A DNA stretch of 64,000 nt from Capnocytophaga sp. ARDL2. Its GTDB lineage: Bacteria; Bacteroidota; Bacteroidia; Flavobacteriales; Flavobacteriaceae. The notes under the pieces are model-generated. The model saw nothing but the letters and a program-made list of their open reading frames with translations. It did no database searches and had not been told where the DNA came from. The translations under genes were made by a program, and so were the position numbers. The stretch lies in contig NZ_CP168034.1 of the NCBI RefSeq assembly GCF_041530365.1, positions 1,488,001 through 1,552,000 on the forward strand, read 5' to 3'. How positions within the stretch are numbered: the first letter of the stretch is position 1; the number at the start of each line of letters is the position of its first letter. This document shows positions 1 through 7,308 of this stretch, piece after piece.

Positions 1-176
1 CCCTGCGGAAAAACAACGGCTACAAGTTTGGAAATTTTGAAGAGACCGTCAGCTCAGTATTAGGAAAAAATCAAAGAGATGATACTCTTAGTATTACAGG
101 TAAAATACTCGCATTTATATTAGACACCATCGATAAAGATCATTGTAAAAAAAGCATCAATACGCAAATAGAATAA
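1..176 (+). CDS. 3' end of a small prophage protein (5' end outside window)
   Basis: An open frame enters the window at base 3 and stops with TAA at 174-176, giving the last 57 residues of a protein. The visible part is charged and ends in a segment containing ILAFILDTIDKDHCKKSI. It lies 23 bp before the holin gene, so it belongs to the late end of element A. I recognise no enzyme motif; short proteins of this kind are found next to holins in Bacteroidota prophages, but no function can be given. Confidence 0.55.
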   Translation, partial: LRKNNGYKFGNFEETVSSVLGKNQRDDTLSITGKILAFILDTIDKDHCKKSINTQIE

Positions 177-199
177 AACCCCAAAAAACAAACACAATT

Positions 200-640
200 A
201 TGACCGAAAGAAACATTGTAAACAGTACAGGGCTACTACTTTTCAGCGGACTGATAGAATACCTATATCCGATGAAATGGTTTGCCCTGCTCGCCTTTAT
301 TATCATCGTAGCCGATTTGAGATTTGGCACACTCGCCGCCAAAAAACGAGGCGAAACCGTACGCTTTAGCCGAGCTATCAAACGCACCGGCAACAAAATA
401 GTCGATTATACCTGTTGGTTACTCCTGGCATGGGCGTTGGGATTAGCCTTTGGCGACTATTTAGAAAGTCAGTTTTTGCCAGCCATTGTATTGGCAGTCA
501 TCTTTGGCATTGAACTCGAATCCTGCTTTAGCAACTATTTCGAGACCAAAGGAATGAAAGTAAAAATCAATCTGTTGGCACTATTGCAAAAAAATGCACA
601 TATTATAAACATTACAAAAAAAGAAAATGAGGAAATTTGA
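200..640 (+). CDS. phage holin family protein
   Basis: 146 residues with hydrophobic segments near residues 10-20, 27-41, 72-88 and 92-105, separated by a basic stretch (AAKKRGETVRFSRAIKRT). This layout, with the cytoplasmic motif DLRFGTLAAKKRGE, is typical of the toxin-secretion/phage-lysis holin family found in Bacteroidota prophages. A holin would form the inner-membrane lesion that lets the amidase encoded at 1488 reach the peptidoglycan. Its end overlaps the start of the spanin gene by 14 bp, so the two are probably translated together. Assignment rests on topology, motif and the lysis-cassette context. Confidence 0.75.
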   Translation: MTERNIVNSTGLLLFSGLIEYLYPMKWFALLAFIIIVADLRFGTLAAKKRGETVRFSRAIKRTGNKIVDYTCWLLLAWALGLAFGDYLESQFLPAIVLAVIFGIELESCFSNYFETKGMKVKINLLALLQKNAHIINITKKENEEI

Positions 641-1199
641 TAATTTGGAAATTTGGAAATATTCAGCATTTGGCTTACTGCTTATTGCATATAGCTTATT
701 GCTATTTTCCTGTAGTACAAAGAAAAAAGTAGAAACCGACCAAACGGTTGCGACCTCTAGCGTACAGTCTCAAGAAACGAAACAGCAAAAAGAAGCACAA
801 ACAGTCGTTGTGCGAGATACTGTTTTTGTAGAAAGTTACAAACAGGAAGCCGTAAGTATTACGCAGGCAGCAAAGCGAAATCGCATCGAAAAAAAACGCG
901 AATATTACGAATCCGGAACACTCAAAAGAGAAATAGAAGTCTCCGTTTCGGAAAACGAAATCCTCCAGCAGCTCACGCACGAAAATCATATACTCAAGCA
1001 AAACGAAGCACGACTAAAGGAAGAACTAAAACAACTGGAGCAACAATCACAACAGCAAGCGTCGGAACAGCACAGTACACACACAAAACAAAAACTCAAA
1101 CAACTCACAACAACCGCCAAAATAGGTTATACATTGGTTGCTATTGGTATAGTACTCGCTTTGGTGCTGTTTGCTTTGCGATTAAAGAAAATAATTTGA
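627..1199 (+). CDS. spanin-like lipoprotein with C-terminal membrane anchor (candidate u-spanin)
   Basis: 190 residues. The N-terminus is a lipoprotein signal ending in LLLFSC with Cys29 as the lipidation site. The middle (about 35-165) is polar, Gln/Glu/Lys-rich and predicted coiled coil (HENHILKQNEARLKEELKQL). The C-terminus is a membrane helix (IGYTLVAIGIVLALVLFAL) followed by KK. An outer-membrane lipid at one end and an inner-membrane helix at the other is the topology of single-protein spanins such as phage T1 gp11, which fuse the two membranes at lysis. It sits between holin and amidase. The spanin assignment is inferred from topology and position; it could be another Rz-like lysis protein. 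Confidence 0.65.
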   Translation: MRKFDNLEIWKYSAFGLLLIAYSLLLFSCSTKKKVETDQTVATSSVQSQETKQQKEAQTVVVRDTVFVESYKQEAVSITQAAKRNRIEKKREYYESGTLKREIEVSVSENEILQQLTHENHILKQNEARLKEELKQLEQQSQQQASEQHSTHTKQKLKQLTTTAKIGYTLVAIGIVLALVLFALRLKKII

Positions 1200-1201
1200 A
1201 A

Positions 1202-1453
1202 ATGCTTGATTTTTTATATATATTAATTGATAATCTGATTTTGAATTTTATTTGCTTTTTTATGCTTGTCATTTACTTTCTTACAGCAGAGCTATCTAAA
1301 AGCAAATTGGAAAGTTATGATAGACGAAATGTAAATATAGAAAAAGAAGAAATCAAAATTATTGTAAATTATATTTTGGTTATTTTATTCCTTATAGGTG
1401 TATTTATAGATTGGAGTTCAGTTTTTCAAATTTCTCAATCCATGCCTCGTTAG
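1202..1453 (+). CDS. small two-helix membrane protein in lysis cassette
   Basis: 83 residues from ATG at 1202 (a TTG at 1196 is in frame but overlaps the spanin stop). Two hydrophobic segments, about residues 3-30 and 53-72, flank a charged loop (SKSKLESYDRRNVNIEKEEIK). It is visibly more AT-rich than the flanking lysis genes, which suggests separate acquisition. Position between spanin and amidase makes a second holin or antiholin possible, but nothing in the sequence proves it; it could also be a superinfection-exclusion or other cargo protein. Confidence 0.5.
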   Translation: MLDFLYILIDNLILNFICFFMLVIYFLTAELSKSKLESYDRRNVNIEKEEIKIIVNYILVILFLIGVFIDWSSVFQISQSMPR

Positions 1454-1487
1454 ATACGAGGTTTAAATCTCAAAATTACAAAGTACC

Positions 1488-1898
1488 ATGCGACACATCA
1501 CACACCTTGTTGTGCATTGCACAGCCACACCACAGACCACTACCATAGCCAGCATACAAAGCTATTGGCGTATGCACCGCAAGTGGAAAAATCCAGGCTA
1601 TCATTACATCATCAAGCCCAATGGCGAAATCGTACAATTACAACCCGAAGACAAGCCTACCAATGGCGTAGCAGATCACAACGCCCACAGCATACACATC
1701 AGTTATATAGGCGGTATAGATGCCAAAGGTATGCCGATAGACAATCGCACCCCACAGCAAAAGCTCAGCCTACACAAGCTACTTACATTGCTAAAAAAAC
1801 GCTACCCAAAAGCCATTATCCAAGGGCATAAAGATTTTCCAAATGTAAAAAAAGCATGCCCCAGCTTCGATGCCAGGACAGAGTATAAGGGGCTTTAA
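1488..1898 (+). CDS. N-acetylmuramoyl-L-alanine amidase (T7-lysozyme-like endolysin)
   Basis: 136 residues, the size of a single amidase_2 domain with no cell-wall-binding extension. The zinc ligands of the T7 lysozyme fold are visible: His10 in VVHCTAT, His114 in IIQGHKDF and Cys124 in KKACPSFDA. The enzyme cleaves the bond between N-acetylmuramic acid and the stem peptide during lysis. It has no signal peptide, so it would need the holin at 200. A second, clearly related amidase is at 19338 in element B; they share PQTTT, PGYH, YIGGID and IDNRTPQQK. Confidence 0.92.
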   Translation: MRHITHLVVHCTATPQTTTIASIQSYWRMHRKWKNPGYHYIIKPNGEIVQLQPEDKPTNGVADHNAHSIHISYIGGIDAKGMPIDNRTPQQKLSLHKLLTLLKKRYPKAIIQGHKDFPNVKKACPSFDARTEYKGL

Positions 1899-1909
1899 AG
1901 CCTCCCCAA

Positions 1910-1936
1910 CCCCTCCCAAGGAGGGGCTTTTTTTTT
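1910..1936 (+). terminator. terminator after lysis cassette (also a GC-rich repeat)
   Basis: CCCCTCC-CAA-GGAGGGG followed by a run of nine T, just after the amidase stop. It also matches the core of the GC-rich palindromic repeat scattered through element B, so it may be a repeat recruited as a terminator. Confidence 0.75.
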
Positions 1937-1945
1937 GAAAAAAAG

Positions 1946-1977
1946 TTTGTGTAATTACAAAAATGTTATTATATTTG
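1946..1977 (+). promoter_or_regulatory. Bacteroidota-type promoter
   Basis: TTTG at 1946-1949, a 20-base spacer and TATATTTG at 1970-1977 match the -33/-7 consensus TTTG-N19-21-TAnnTTTG. It would drive the small gene at 2001 and perhaps the DUF5053 gene. Confidence 0.6.
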
Positions 1978-2000
1978 TATAGTTAAAAATAAGAAAAGAT

Positions 2001-2165
2001 ATGACAGATGAAGAAAGAGAATCCGAAAGACAGCGATTGAAAAGTGATTTTGACTACTATTTAGAAAATTACAACGAGCTGACAAGAGTTCGACCCAATT
2101 ACAAAAAAATTGTAGATAAAGAAATCAACCGATTGGTAAAAGCGTTAAAAGCCCTCAGCAGATAG
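2001..2165 (+). CDS. small charged prophage protein (54 aa)
   Basis: ATG at 2001 to TAG at 2163-2165; 54 residues beginning MTDEERESERQRLKSDF and ending LVKALKALSR. Mostly Glu/Arg/Lys with an amphipathic helical look and no membrane segment or metal motif. It starts 24 bases after a good promoter and sits 30 bp before the DUF5053 gene, so the two probably form one transcript. Function unknown. Confidence 0.6.
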   Translation: MTDEERESERQRLKSDFDYYLENYNELTRVRPNYKKIVDKEINRLVKALKALSR

Positions 2166-2195
2166 GGGGCTTTGTTTCACTAAAACTATAAAATT

Positions 2196-2579
2196 ATGTT
2201 TGAAAAAGTAAAAGAACTAAGAGATAGATATTCAAAAGCAACTACTCTTGAAGAAAAGCAACAAATACAAAAAGAAACAGACCAATTACGAGTAGAAAAC
2301 CCACAAGCGTGGGCAGATGCGATGTTGGAATGTATTACAGAATCGGCAGATAAAGCAGAAAAATTAGTAGCTAAAAAACGATTAGACGAAATTAGCAACA
2401 TTATTTCTATTTCCTATATAGCCAAAGAGTATTTTGGGAAAACGCCACAATGGTTCTACCAAAGGCTGAATGAAAATATTGTGAACGGCAAACCAGCCAC
2501 CTTTACAGAAGATGAAATAAAAACGCTGAATTTTGCTCTAAAAGACATTAGTAAAAAAATAGGCTCGGTTAGTATCTAA
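2196..2579 (+). CDS. DUF5053 family protein
   Basis: 127 residues. The N-terminal 50 residues are helical and charged; the C-terminal part has SYIAKEYFGKTPQWFYQRLN and NIVNGKPATFTEDEIKTLNFALKDI, the conserved signature of the Bacteroidota prophage family DUF5053. The second half resembles a small helix-turn-helix domain, so a role in DNA binding or regulation is possible but unproven. It converges on the integrase gene with a shared terminator between them. Confidence 0.75.
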   Translation: MFEKVKELRDRYSKATTLEEKQQIQKETDQLRVENPQAWADAMLECITESADKAEKLVAKKRLDEISNIISISYIAKEYFGKTPQWFYQRLNENIVNGKPATFTEDEIKTLNFALKDISKKIGSVSI

Positions 2580-2599
2580 TCTTATTTTTAACACCCTTT

Positions 2600-2629
2600 C
2601 CCTACCATTGAGCCGTGGTAGGGATTTTT
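2600..2629. terminator. bidirectional terminator between DUF5053 gene and integrase
   Basis: CCCTACCA (2600-2607) pairs perfectly with TGGTAGGG (2616-2623) across an 8-base loop, with ATTTTTAT on the right and AAGGG/AATAAGA-type A-richness on the left for the opposite strand. It separates two convergent genes. Confidence 0.75.
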
Positions 2630-3815
2630 ATTTCAACAAGTGGCTATAATCCTCTGGAAGTTCTGCGTCTATATCACGCAGGTATTTTTCCAAGGCGGTA
2701 AGGGTGGTGTGTCCTGTAATGAGCATTAGTCGGCTTTTTACCTCAAAGGGAGAGTATTCTTTTCGCAGTTCTCTGTACAGCTTGGTAATAAAAGTGTGCC
2801 TGAAAGAGTAAATACCATAATCCTCATCCAGTTTGAAATGCTCTTTTACCTTTTTGAATCGTTTGCTCCAGTAGTCTCTGCGGTTTACTTCCGATGTTTC
2901 CCAAAAGCCCGGACCATTGGGCGAAAACAAAAAATATTCCGCAGGAAAAACCTCCATGTGTTTGATTTCTTGAAACAAAATATCTGGGATAATTTTGGTT
3001 TTGGCGGTATCGGTTTTGGTTTGTACGGTCAATCGTTTTTGGTCAAAATCTATGTTTTTTATTTGCAACCTTGCCACTTCTATCGGACGCAAAAAGTTGT
3101 AAGAAATAAATTTCAAGTACAACAACAGCAGGGGGTCTGATTGCTGAAGGTAGTCAAAAATTTTCTGTTCTTGTTTTTGCGTATAGGTTTTATTTCGTTT
3201 GGGTTTTACCTTTAATTGAGGTATTTTATCACACGGATTGGTTTCTATGTATTCGTTGGCTTCCAAGGTGGAGAAAAACGAAGACAGACACGCTCGTTGG
3301 TTGTTTCTATTTTTGGGCGACGAGCGATGTAATACCTCATTTAGATAGGTAAGCACTACTTTTTTCGTGAGTGTATGCACATACATTCTTGCAAAACCAT
3401 TTTTGCCTATCCATTTATAAAACATATTGATACGCGATTTGTAGTCTTGCAGTGTGCTTGGACTTACGGTTTTTTCCCACAATTTCATAACAAAATCGAT
3501 AGCATCTTCGATGGTAATGTTTTGTTTTTTTGCTTGTAATGGATTTTGTTTATAAGGCGACCATCCAGTTTCGAGCAGTTCGATGAGTTCTTGTTTTAAG
3601 GCTTTGAGGTACATCATTCGTTCGCTTTTGGTTTTAAAGCCGTTGGTACTGCCTTTGATGTTGGGTTGTCGTATGAGCAGGTTATCTTTACGAAAGCTCC
3701 AGCGCAGGTACCAGTGTTTTTTCAGAGCCTGTTCACGCATTTCTTTAGGATATTCCATCCATTTATCGGGGTCGAGCCCCCCAGTATAAAAACCAATTGA
3801 ATAATTTTTTTTCAT
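2628..3815 (-). CDS. tyrosine-type site-specific integrase
   Basis: About 395 residues from the chosen start MKKNYSIGFYTGG; an upstream ATG at 3872 is in frame but would begin only 2 bp from the tRNA terminator and add a non-typical leader. An N-terminal arm domain, a SAM-like core-binding domain (about 100-200) and a catalytic domain follow. Catalytic signatures are visible: Arg in FLRPIEVARL, the box YSFRHTFITKLYR, ITGHTTLTALEKYL with the second His, and Tyr in EKYL as the nucleophile. It would integrate and excise element A at the adjacent tRNA. Confidence 0.92.
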   Translation of the reverse strand: MKKNYSIGFYTGGLDPDKWMEYPKEMREQALKKHWYLRWSFRKDNLLIRQPNIKGSTNGFKTKSERMMYLKALKQELIELLETGWSPYKQNPLQAKKQNITIEDAIDFVMKLWEKTVSPSTLQDYKSRINMFYKWIGKNGFARMYVHTLTKKVVLTYLNEVLHRSSPKNRNNQRACLSSFFSTLEANEYIETNPCDKIPQLKVKPKRNKTYTQKQEQKIFDYLQQSDPLLLLYLKFISYNFLRPIEVARLQIKNIDFDQKRLTVQTKTDTAKTKIIPDILFQEIKHMEVFPAEYFLFSPNGPGFWETSEVNRRDYWSKRFKKVKEHFKLDEDYGIYSFRHTFITKLYRELRKEYSPFEVKSRLMLITGHTTLTALEKYLRDIDAELPEDYSHLLK

Positions 3816-3824
3816 TTCAAAAAA

Positions 3825-3846
3825 GTGTACTTTTTGGTGTACTTTT
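3825..3846. repeat. direct repeat before the integrase start
   Basis: GTGTACTTTT occurs at 3825-3834 and again at 3837-3846, 12 bp apart, just upstream of the chosen integrase start. Repeats spaced about one helical turn here could be integrase arm sites or an operator for autoregulation; this is inference only. Confidence 0.4.
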
Positions 3847-3873
3847 GCATCTAAAATTTCAGAAAGTTGCATA

Positions 3874-3909
3874 AAAAAACAAAGGATTTAAGCCTTAAAT
3901 CCTTTGTTT
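3874..3909 (-). terminator. tRNA terminator
   Basis: A perfect 16-bp inverted repeat (3877-3892 with 3894-3909, arms containing ACAAAGGATTTAAG) with a one-base centre; on the minus strand it is followed by seven T. It lies 19 bp past the tRNA 3' end and would end tRNA transcription before the integrase. Confidence 0.8.
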
Positions 3910-3927
3910 GCAGTGGTTTAGAAATAG

Positions 3928-4001
3928 TAGCGAGGACGGGATTTGAACCCGTGACCTCAGGGTTATGAATCCTGCGCTCTAACCACCTGAGCTACCTCGC
4001 C
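3928..4001 (-). tRNA. tRNA with CAU anticodon, probably tRNA-Met
   Basis: Reading the minus strand, GGCGAGG (acceptor) pairs with CCTCGCT, a D-arm GCTC/GAGC follows, the anticodon loop TTCATAA gives CAU, and the T-arm is ACGGG-TTCAAAT-CCCGT. CAU can be elongator Met or lysidine-modified Ile; the overall sequence looks like Bacteroidota elongator Met, but this was not scored. The integrase-bearing element A abuts its 3' end, so the 3' half is the likely attachment site. Confidence 0.92.
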
Positions 4002-4016
4002 TGATTTTTACGATTG

Positions 4017-4024
4017 CAAATATA
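4017..4024 (-). promoter_or_regulatory. -7 box of the tRNA promoter
   Basis: On the minus strand TATATTTG ends 15 bases before the tRNA 5' end and matches TAnnTTTG. No convincing TTTG -33 element was found at the right spacing. Confidence 0.5.
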
Positions 4025-4169
4025 CGACAGAAAAAACATAACTTCCAAATCTATTTTCATGTTTTTTTTGCTATTTTTTTTAGTGTGTTGACTATTAGTT
4101 TTTTAGTTTTTTCTTTTTTTGAGAAATTTTATTTTGTTTCTATTTTATTTATGTTTTTTTATAATCCGC

Positions 4170-4205
4170 AAAATGAAATGTACCAAAATTCAAAATGAAA
4201 TGTAC
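4170..4205. repeat. left-end transposase-binding-like repeats
   Basis: AAAATGAAATGTAC at 4170-4183 and 4192-4205, exactly 22 bp apart (two helical turns) in the same orientation. A related inverted copy is at the right end (40360-40373). Spacing and inverted placement at both ends fit transposase end-binding sites. Confidence 0.6.
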
Positions 4206-4251
4206 ATTTTTTGAGGATTTCATCATCAAGCACAAAGGTATATAAAAACAT

Positions 4252-4281
4252 AAAAACACGGCAATTGAGCCGTGTTTTTTT
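4252..4281 (-). terminator. terminator after the formyltransferase gene
   Basis: AACACGGC (4255-4262) and GCCGTGTT (4269-4276) flank a 6-base loop; on the minus strand a T run follows. It overlaps the end of the formyltransferase stop codon and closes the leftmost prophage operon. Confidence 0.75.
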
Positions 4282-4942
4282 ACGTACTTTCCCCTGCAAA
4301 CTGCTCCAACATCAGCAGGTCGGGTTTGTAAATATCTTTGACGTTGGTGTCCGGCTCAAAGGTAGAGAAACGTTTGTCCTGTGGCGTTCGCTTGATTACT
4401 CCATTTAAAATATCTTTAAAAGCTACTTCAAAGAGTTTTAAACCCATAGGCAATAATTCATCTCTCCATAAATCCGTTGCCCTTTCCTTTGGGTTGAGGT
4501 AATACTCAGGAGGTATAAAACACCAATCCTGATACGCTATATCGCCCCTATCAATCCCTGCATTGAGCCAAAATACGGTACCGCCCGTAATGGCGTCGTG
4601 CATCTTTATCGCCCACTCAATTGCCGAACGCCCACGATGACGAGGCAACAAACTTGGGTGATAGCCGAGCCAACCCAAACGAGGTATATAACGCGTTCTT
4701 TTACCTATATAATCAAACGAATGGGCGGTAATGCCTAAATCACATTGAAGCATCGTGTCGCCGTTGAGCATACCCGCAGGAATAATAGGCGCGTTCCAAA
4801 GTCGAGCCAAATCGCCTATATATTTGTCGTCTAACGGACAACACACACCCACGATTTCCATTTCCAAACGCTGACAAAGCCGGAATACCTCCCCCGCAAA
4901 ATACTTCTGTCCGCTTATAAAAACTTTAAATTTTTCTTTCAT
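4280..4942 (-). CDS. formyltransferase-family protein next to ABC-GNAT gene
   Basis: 220 residues from MKEKFKVFISG; longer in-frame starts would lie inside the upstream gene. It has the formyltransferase fold signatures GYHPSLLPRHRG and AGIDRGDIAYQ. In the classical Asn-His-Asp triad the His (YHPS) and the Asp (IDRGD) are present, but the position of the Asn (NVH in Fmt) is Gly (LGYH), so the chemistry may differ from tRNA formylation. It lacks the C-terminal domain of Fmt. The gene overlaps the ABC-GNAT gene by 17 bp, so the two probably act together. A role in modifying phage DNA bases is a hypothesis; the formyl or one-carbon donor and target are unknown. Confidence 0.75.
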   Translation of the reverse strand: MKEKFKVFISGQKYFAGEVFRLCQRLEMEIVGVCCPLDDKYIGDLARLWNAPIIPAGMLNGDTMLQCDLGITAHSFDYIGKRTRYIPRLGWLGYHPSLLPRHRGRSAIEWAIKMHDAITGGTVFWLNAGIDRGDIAYQDWCFIPPEYYLNPKERATDLWRDELLPMGLKLFEVAFKDILNGVIKRTPQDKRFSTFEPDTNVKDIYKPDLLMLEQFAGEST

Positions 4943-6095
4943 TTTGTATTGATTTTTCGCTGTCGGTAGTACCGACTCCCAAATATTTAAACCCTTGCAC
5001 GGCACGAAAATGCCCTCCGTATCCTGCTTTCATTTTCTTACCCCCACCGATAGGCTTACACGTTCGTTGCATTGATTTCATACTCCTTAGCTTGTTGTCA
5101 CCGTGTAATTTCGCCGATGTTTGCCTCCATAATTTAGAATTTCTAAGGTATCCACACAATTGCGGATGCGAGGTATGAAAGAACGTATGGTATTTATACC
5201 CTTTGCGTCCATTGCCCTCCAAATGGTACTGCATCACGAAATTTAGGAATTGTGTACCCACGCCTGCCCCTTGCCACTCGGGCATCACTACCAAGCGAGT
5301 TGCACGATAGGCTTTTGCTGTAAAAAGTGGCGTTACCGCCAAATGGCAAACGAGTTCGCCGTCCACCGTGCCGACAAAGTATTCCGCACAAGGCGGATGC
5401 GGTAAATCTAAATAGTAATGCTCTTTAAAAAACTTCCAGAAACTGCCGTCCGCCTTCCAAATGTCGAGTTGGATAGGGGGACGGCTTGAGACTTTTTTCG
5501 GCAGACACCCTCCCGCGTGTCGTACACCCAATCGGGTTGTAACCACTCTACAATATCATAATGGCACGATAGGAGAATGATTTGCTTTTTACCGTTTTTT
5601 CTGAAAGATTTCGCAAAAGCGGAAGCCCCAATTTTAGCAATTTGCCTGTCCACAACAGAGGTAAATTCATCAACAATTACTTTGTCGTAGTCCTCGCAAA
5701 TCAGCCGTGCCAATCCCGCACGGAATTGCTCCCCATTGCTCAATACCTTAAACGGACGCAACCACGCAGGAACATCGCCAAGTCCGACCGCCGAGAGTGC
5801 CGCCGTTACTTCATTCATTGATTTGTGCGGAGCGATGTCCTCTACAATGGGTAGATTTTCGTTCCAACCCTCTGACAAATTGATAATGCCGTTGTCCCAA
5901 ATTTGTTTACCGATGGAGGTTTTACCACTTCCCGAAGGGACCAACGATAAGCCCAATTTGCCAATCGTCGCCCTCGATAGGTAGTTCGGCGGTGTGCTCC
6001 CACGTATGTCCGCTTTCGGCATTGAATAACGATTTTACTTTTTCTGCTCGAAACGAAGTAAAATCCTCGCAAGTGTGTTTTACATTGATTTTCAT
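4926..6095 (-). pseudogene. ABC-type ATPase fused to GNAT acetyltransferase, twice frameshifted
   Basis: Repairing two one-base indels gives about 389 residues. Start MKINVKHTCEDF at 6095. Walker A GPSGSGKT is broken by an extra C (GGTCCCTTC, near 5940); a signature-like LSNGEQFR, Walker B VIVDEFTS and H-loop LLSCHYDI follow in the next frame. Near 5478 a C run one base short shifts into the GNAT part, with RLVVMPEWQGAGVGT as the acetyl-CoA motif. The C-terminal extension is basic. ABC-ATPase/GNAT fusions of this type are known as conserved proteins of unknown function. Mu's Mom, a DNA-modifying enzyme, has a GNAT fold and occupies the same genome position, which suggests DNA modification. 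Either a dead gene or assembly errors. Confidence 0.7.
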
Positions 6096-6138
6096 TCTTA
6101 ATTTATTTTTTTAATAATCGCCAGCGGTGAGCCACCGC

Positions 6139-6267
6139 TCATACTGATACTACTTTTAAATTCTTAAACCCCATTTGTTTGAGCTTTTCAAATAACTTTT
6201 TTTGCTCTTGTTCGCTGTCCACTTTGATAATTACAGCGTGTTGTTCTTTATACTTAAATTCTGACAT
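6139..6267 (-). CDS. 42-aa protein upstream of the ABC-GNAT gene
   Basis: ATG at 6267 to TGA at 6139-6141; 42 residues, MSEFKYKEQHAVIIKV followed by a helix and ending GFKNLKVVSV. The beta-helix-beta look, with no Cys, differs from the zinc-finger translational activator Com that precedes mom in Mu, although the position is analogous. Short proteins ending in KVVSV occur in related prophages. Function unknown. Confidence 0.55.
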   Translation of the reverse strand: MSEFKYKEQHAVIIKVDSEQEQKKLFEKLKQMGFKNLKVVSV

Positions 6268-6391
6268 ATTTTTCTTTTTTTATTATTTTTGCAATTCCTA
6301 CATCGGTAAATATAAAAAAGCACACAGGTACAGAAGACTTATTTGTCCTCCGTTGCTTCGTGCATTCGTTTAAAAAAGGTCAGAGTTTTTT

Positions 6392-6420
6392 AAAGCGGAG
6401 GACATTTTTTATCCTCCTTT
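6392..6420 (-). terminator. weak terminator after the tail-fibre gene
   Basis: GGAGGA and TCCTCC arms around a 9-base A/T loop, with AAAG/CTTT extending the stem and an A/T run on the minus-strand side. It separates the tail-fibre operon from the ABC-GNAT group. The 6268-6480 stretch otherwise shows no gene. Confidence 0.4.
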
Positions 6421-6480
6421 ATTTTTTTTGATTTTCATTTATTTATATATTTAACCTTTAATATCACTTCATTAAAAAAA

Positions 6481-7302
6481 TCACATCGTAGTAGCCGAAA
6501 GTACCACCCACGCATTCAAATTCGTTACAAATCGTAAATGGACACAATGTACCGTATCACCCACTATACTCACATTCCTCGTCCTCACAAAATTTTGGGC
6601 AGTACGCTCGTGCGGAGAATACACCTGATGATTCATCATTTGTATCGTACATTGTTTGCCGTGTACAATTATCTCATCGCCATCTACAGGGGCAGTTTTA
6701 GTTATCCTAAGCGTTCCAGGTGGCTCACCCCCATACCAAATTCTCTCTATTCTCGGATAAACAGTATTCGTTAAAGTTACATTTTGTGTTGTAGTAGTAC
6801 TATTCAAAGTATTAGCAACTCCGTCTGTCATTACACCAATTCGTTGCTTAATGATTCGGCGATTGGCTTGAGAAATGTTATTGCTAATATTACTGAGCGA
6901 TATGGTAGCGTATTGCCCATTTAGATTTAAATTACCCGAATGATATACGAGGTATTTTTGATAAAACATTCCTCGCTCTGACACTCTAAAGGAATTAGAC
7001 TCGCTCCAGGGCGAGTTGCCCCAACCCATGTACAGATAATGTAAATGATCGCCTGTAGAGAGAGAGCCTATCCCAGAAATCACTTGTGTTTGTGACAAAT
7101 TCTTCCACCACAAGCCAGTCGCATTGTATGTAGATGCCTGTTTGAAATTTATTGCATTCACACCACTAACAGAGTTAAACTGCACATTCGCACCTATATT
7201 CAACGATTGATTGATAGTTTCCAGATAGTTGAAATTGTAGTGATATTGCCCTTGTATATGAGTGGGCAAATCCACCTGTTCTTTGCGTATTTTCTTTGCC
7301 AT
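6481..7302 (-). CDS. tail-fibre-like protein
   Basis: 273 residues, starting MAKKIRKEQVDLP, nearly the same opening as the next gene upstream (MAKLIRKEQIEG). The body is Asn/Ser/Thr-rich with many short beta strands, GWGNSPWSESN and YLVYHSGNLN, the latter typical of fibre tips, and a C-terminal domain rich in Val, His and Arg. No enzyme motif. It is the last gene of the tail operon, where Mu-like phages encode host-binding fibres. Recognition of a surface receptor is inferred from position. Confidence 0.65.
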   Translation of the reverse strand: MAKKIRKEQVDLPTHIQGQYHYNFNYLETINQSLNIGANVQFNSVSGVNAINFKQASTYNATGLWWKNLSQTQVISGIGSLSTGDHLHYLYMGWGNSPWSESNSFRVSERGMFYQKYLVYHSGNLNLNGQYATISLSNISNNISQANRRIIKQRIGVMTDGVANTLNSTTTTQNVTLTNTVYPRIERIWYGGEPPGTLRITKTAPVDGDEIIVHGKQCTIQMMNHQVYSPHERTAQNFVRTRNVSIVGDTVHCVHLRFVTNLNAWVVLSATTM

Positions 7303-7308
7303 AATCTT

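Noticed and set aside
1517-1831. 104-codon frame overlapping the amidase gene in another frame
   Set aside because: The amidase frame has the complete zinc site; the alternative is a His/Gln/Arg-rich shadow.
4147-4151. ATTTA as a 5-bp target duplication of the Mu-like prophage
   Set aside because: The bases after the right-end CA are TAGAT, which do not match; the boundary could be slightly different, so no duplication is claimed.
6139-6267. 42-aa gene as a Com homolog of the mom operon
   Set aside because: Com is a zinc-finger protein; this peptide has no Cys. Only its position is similar.
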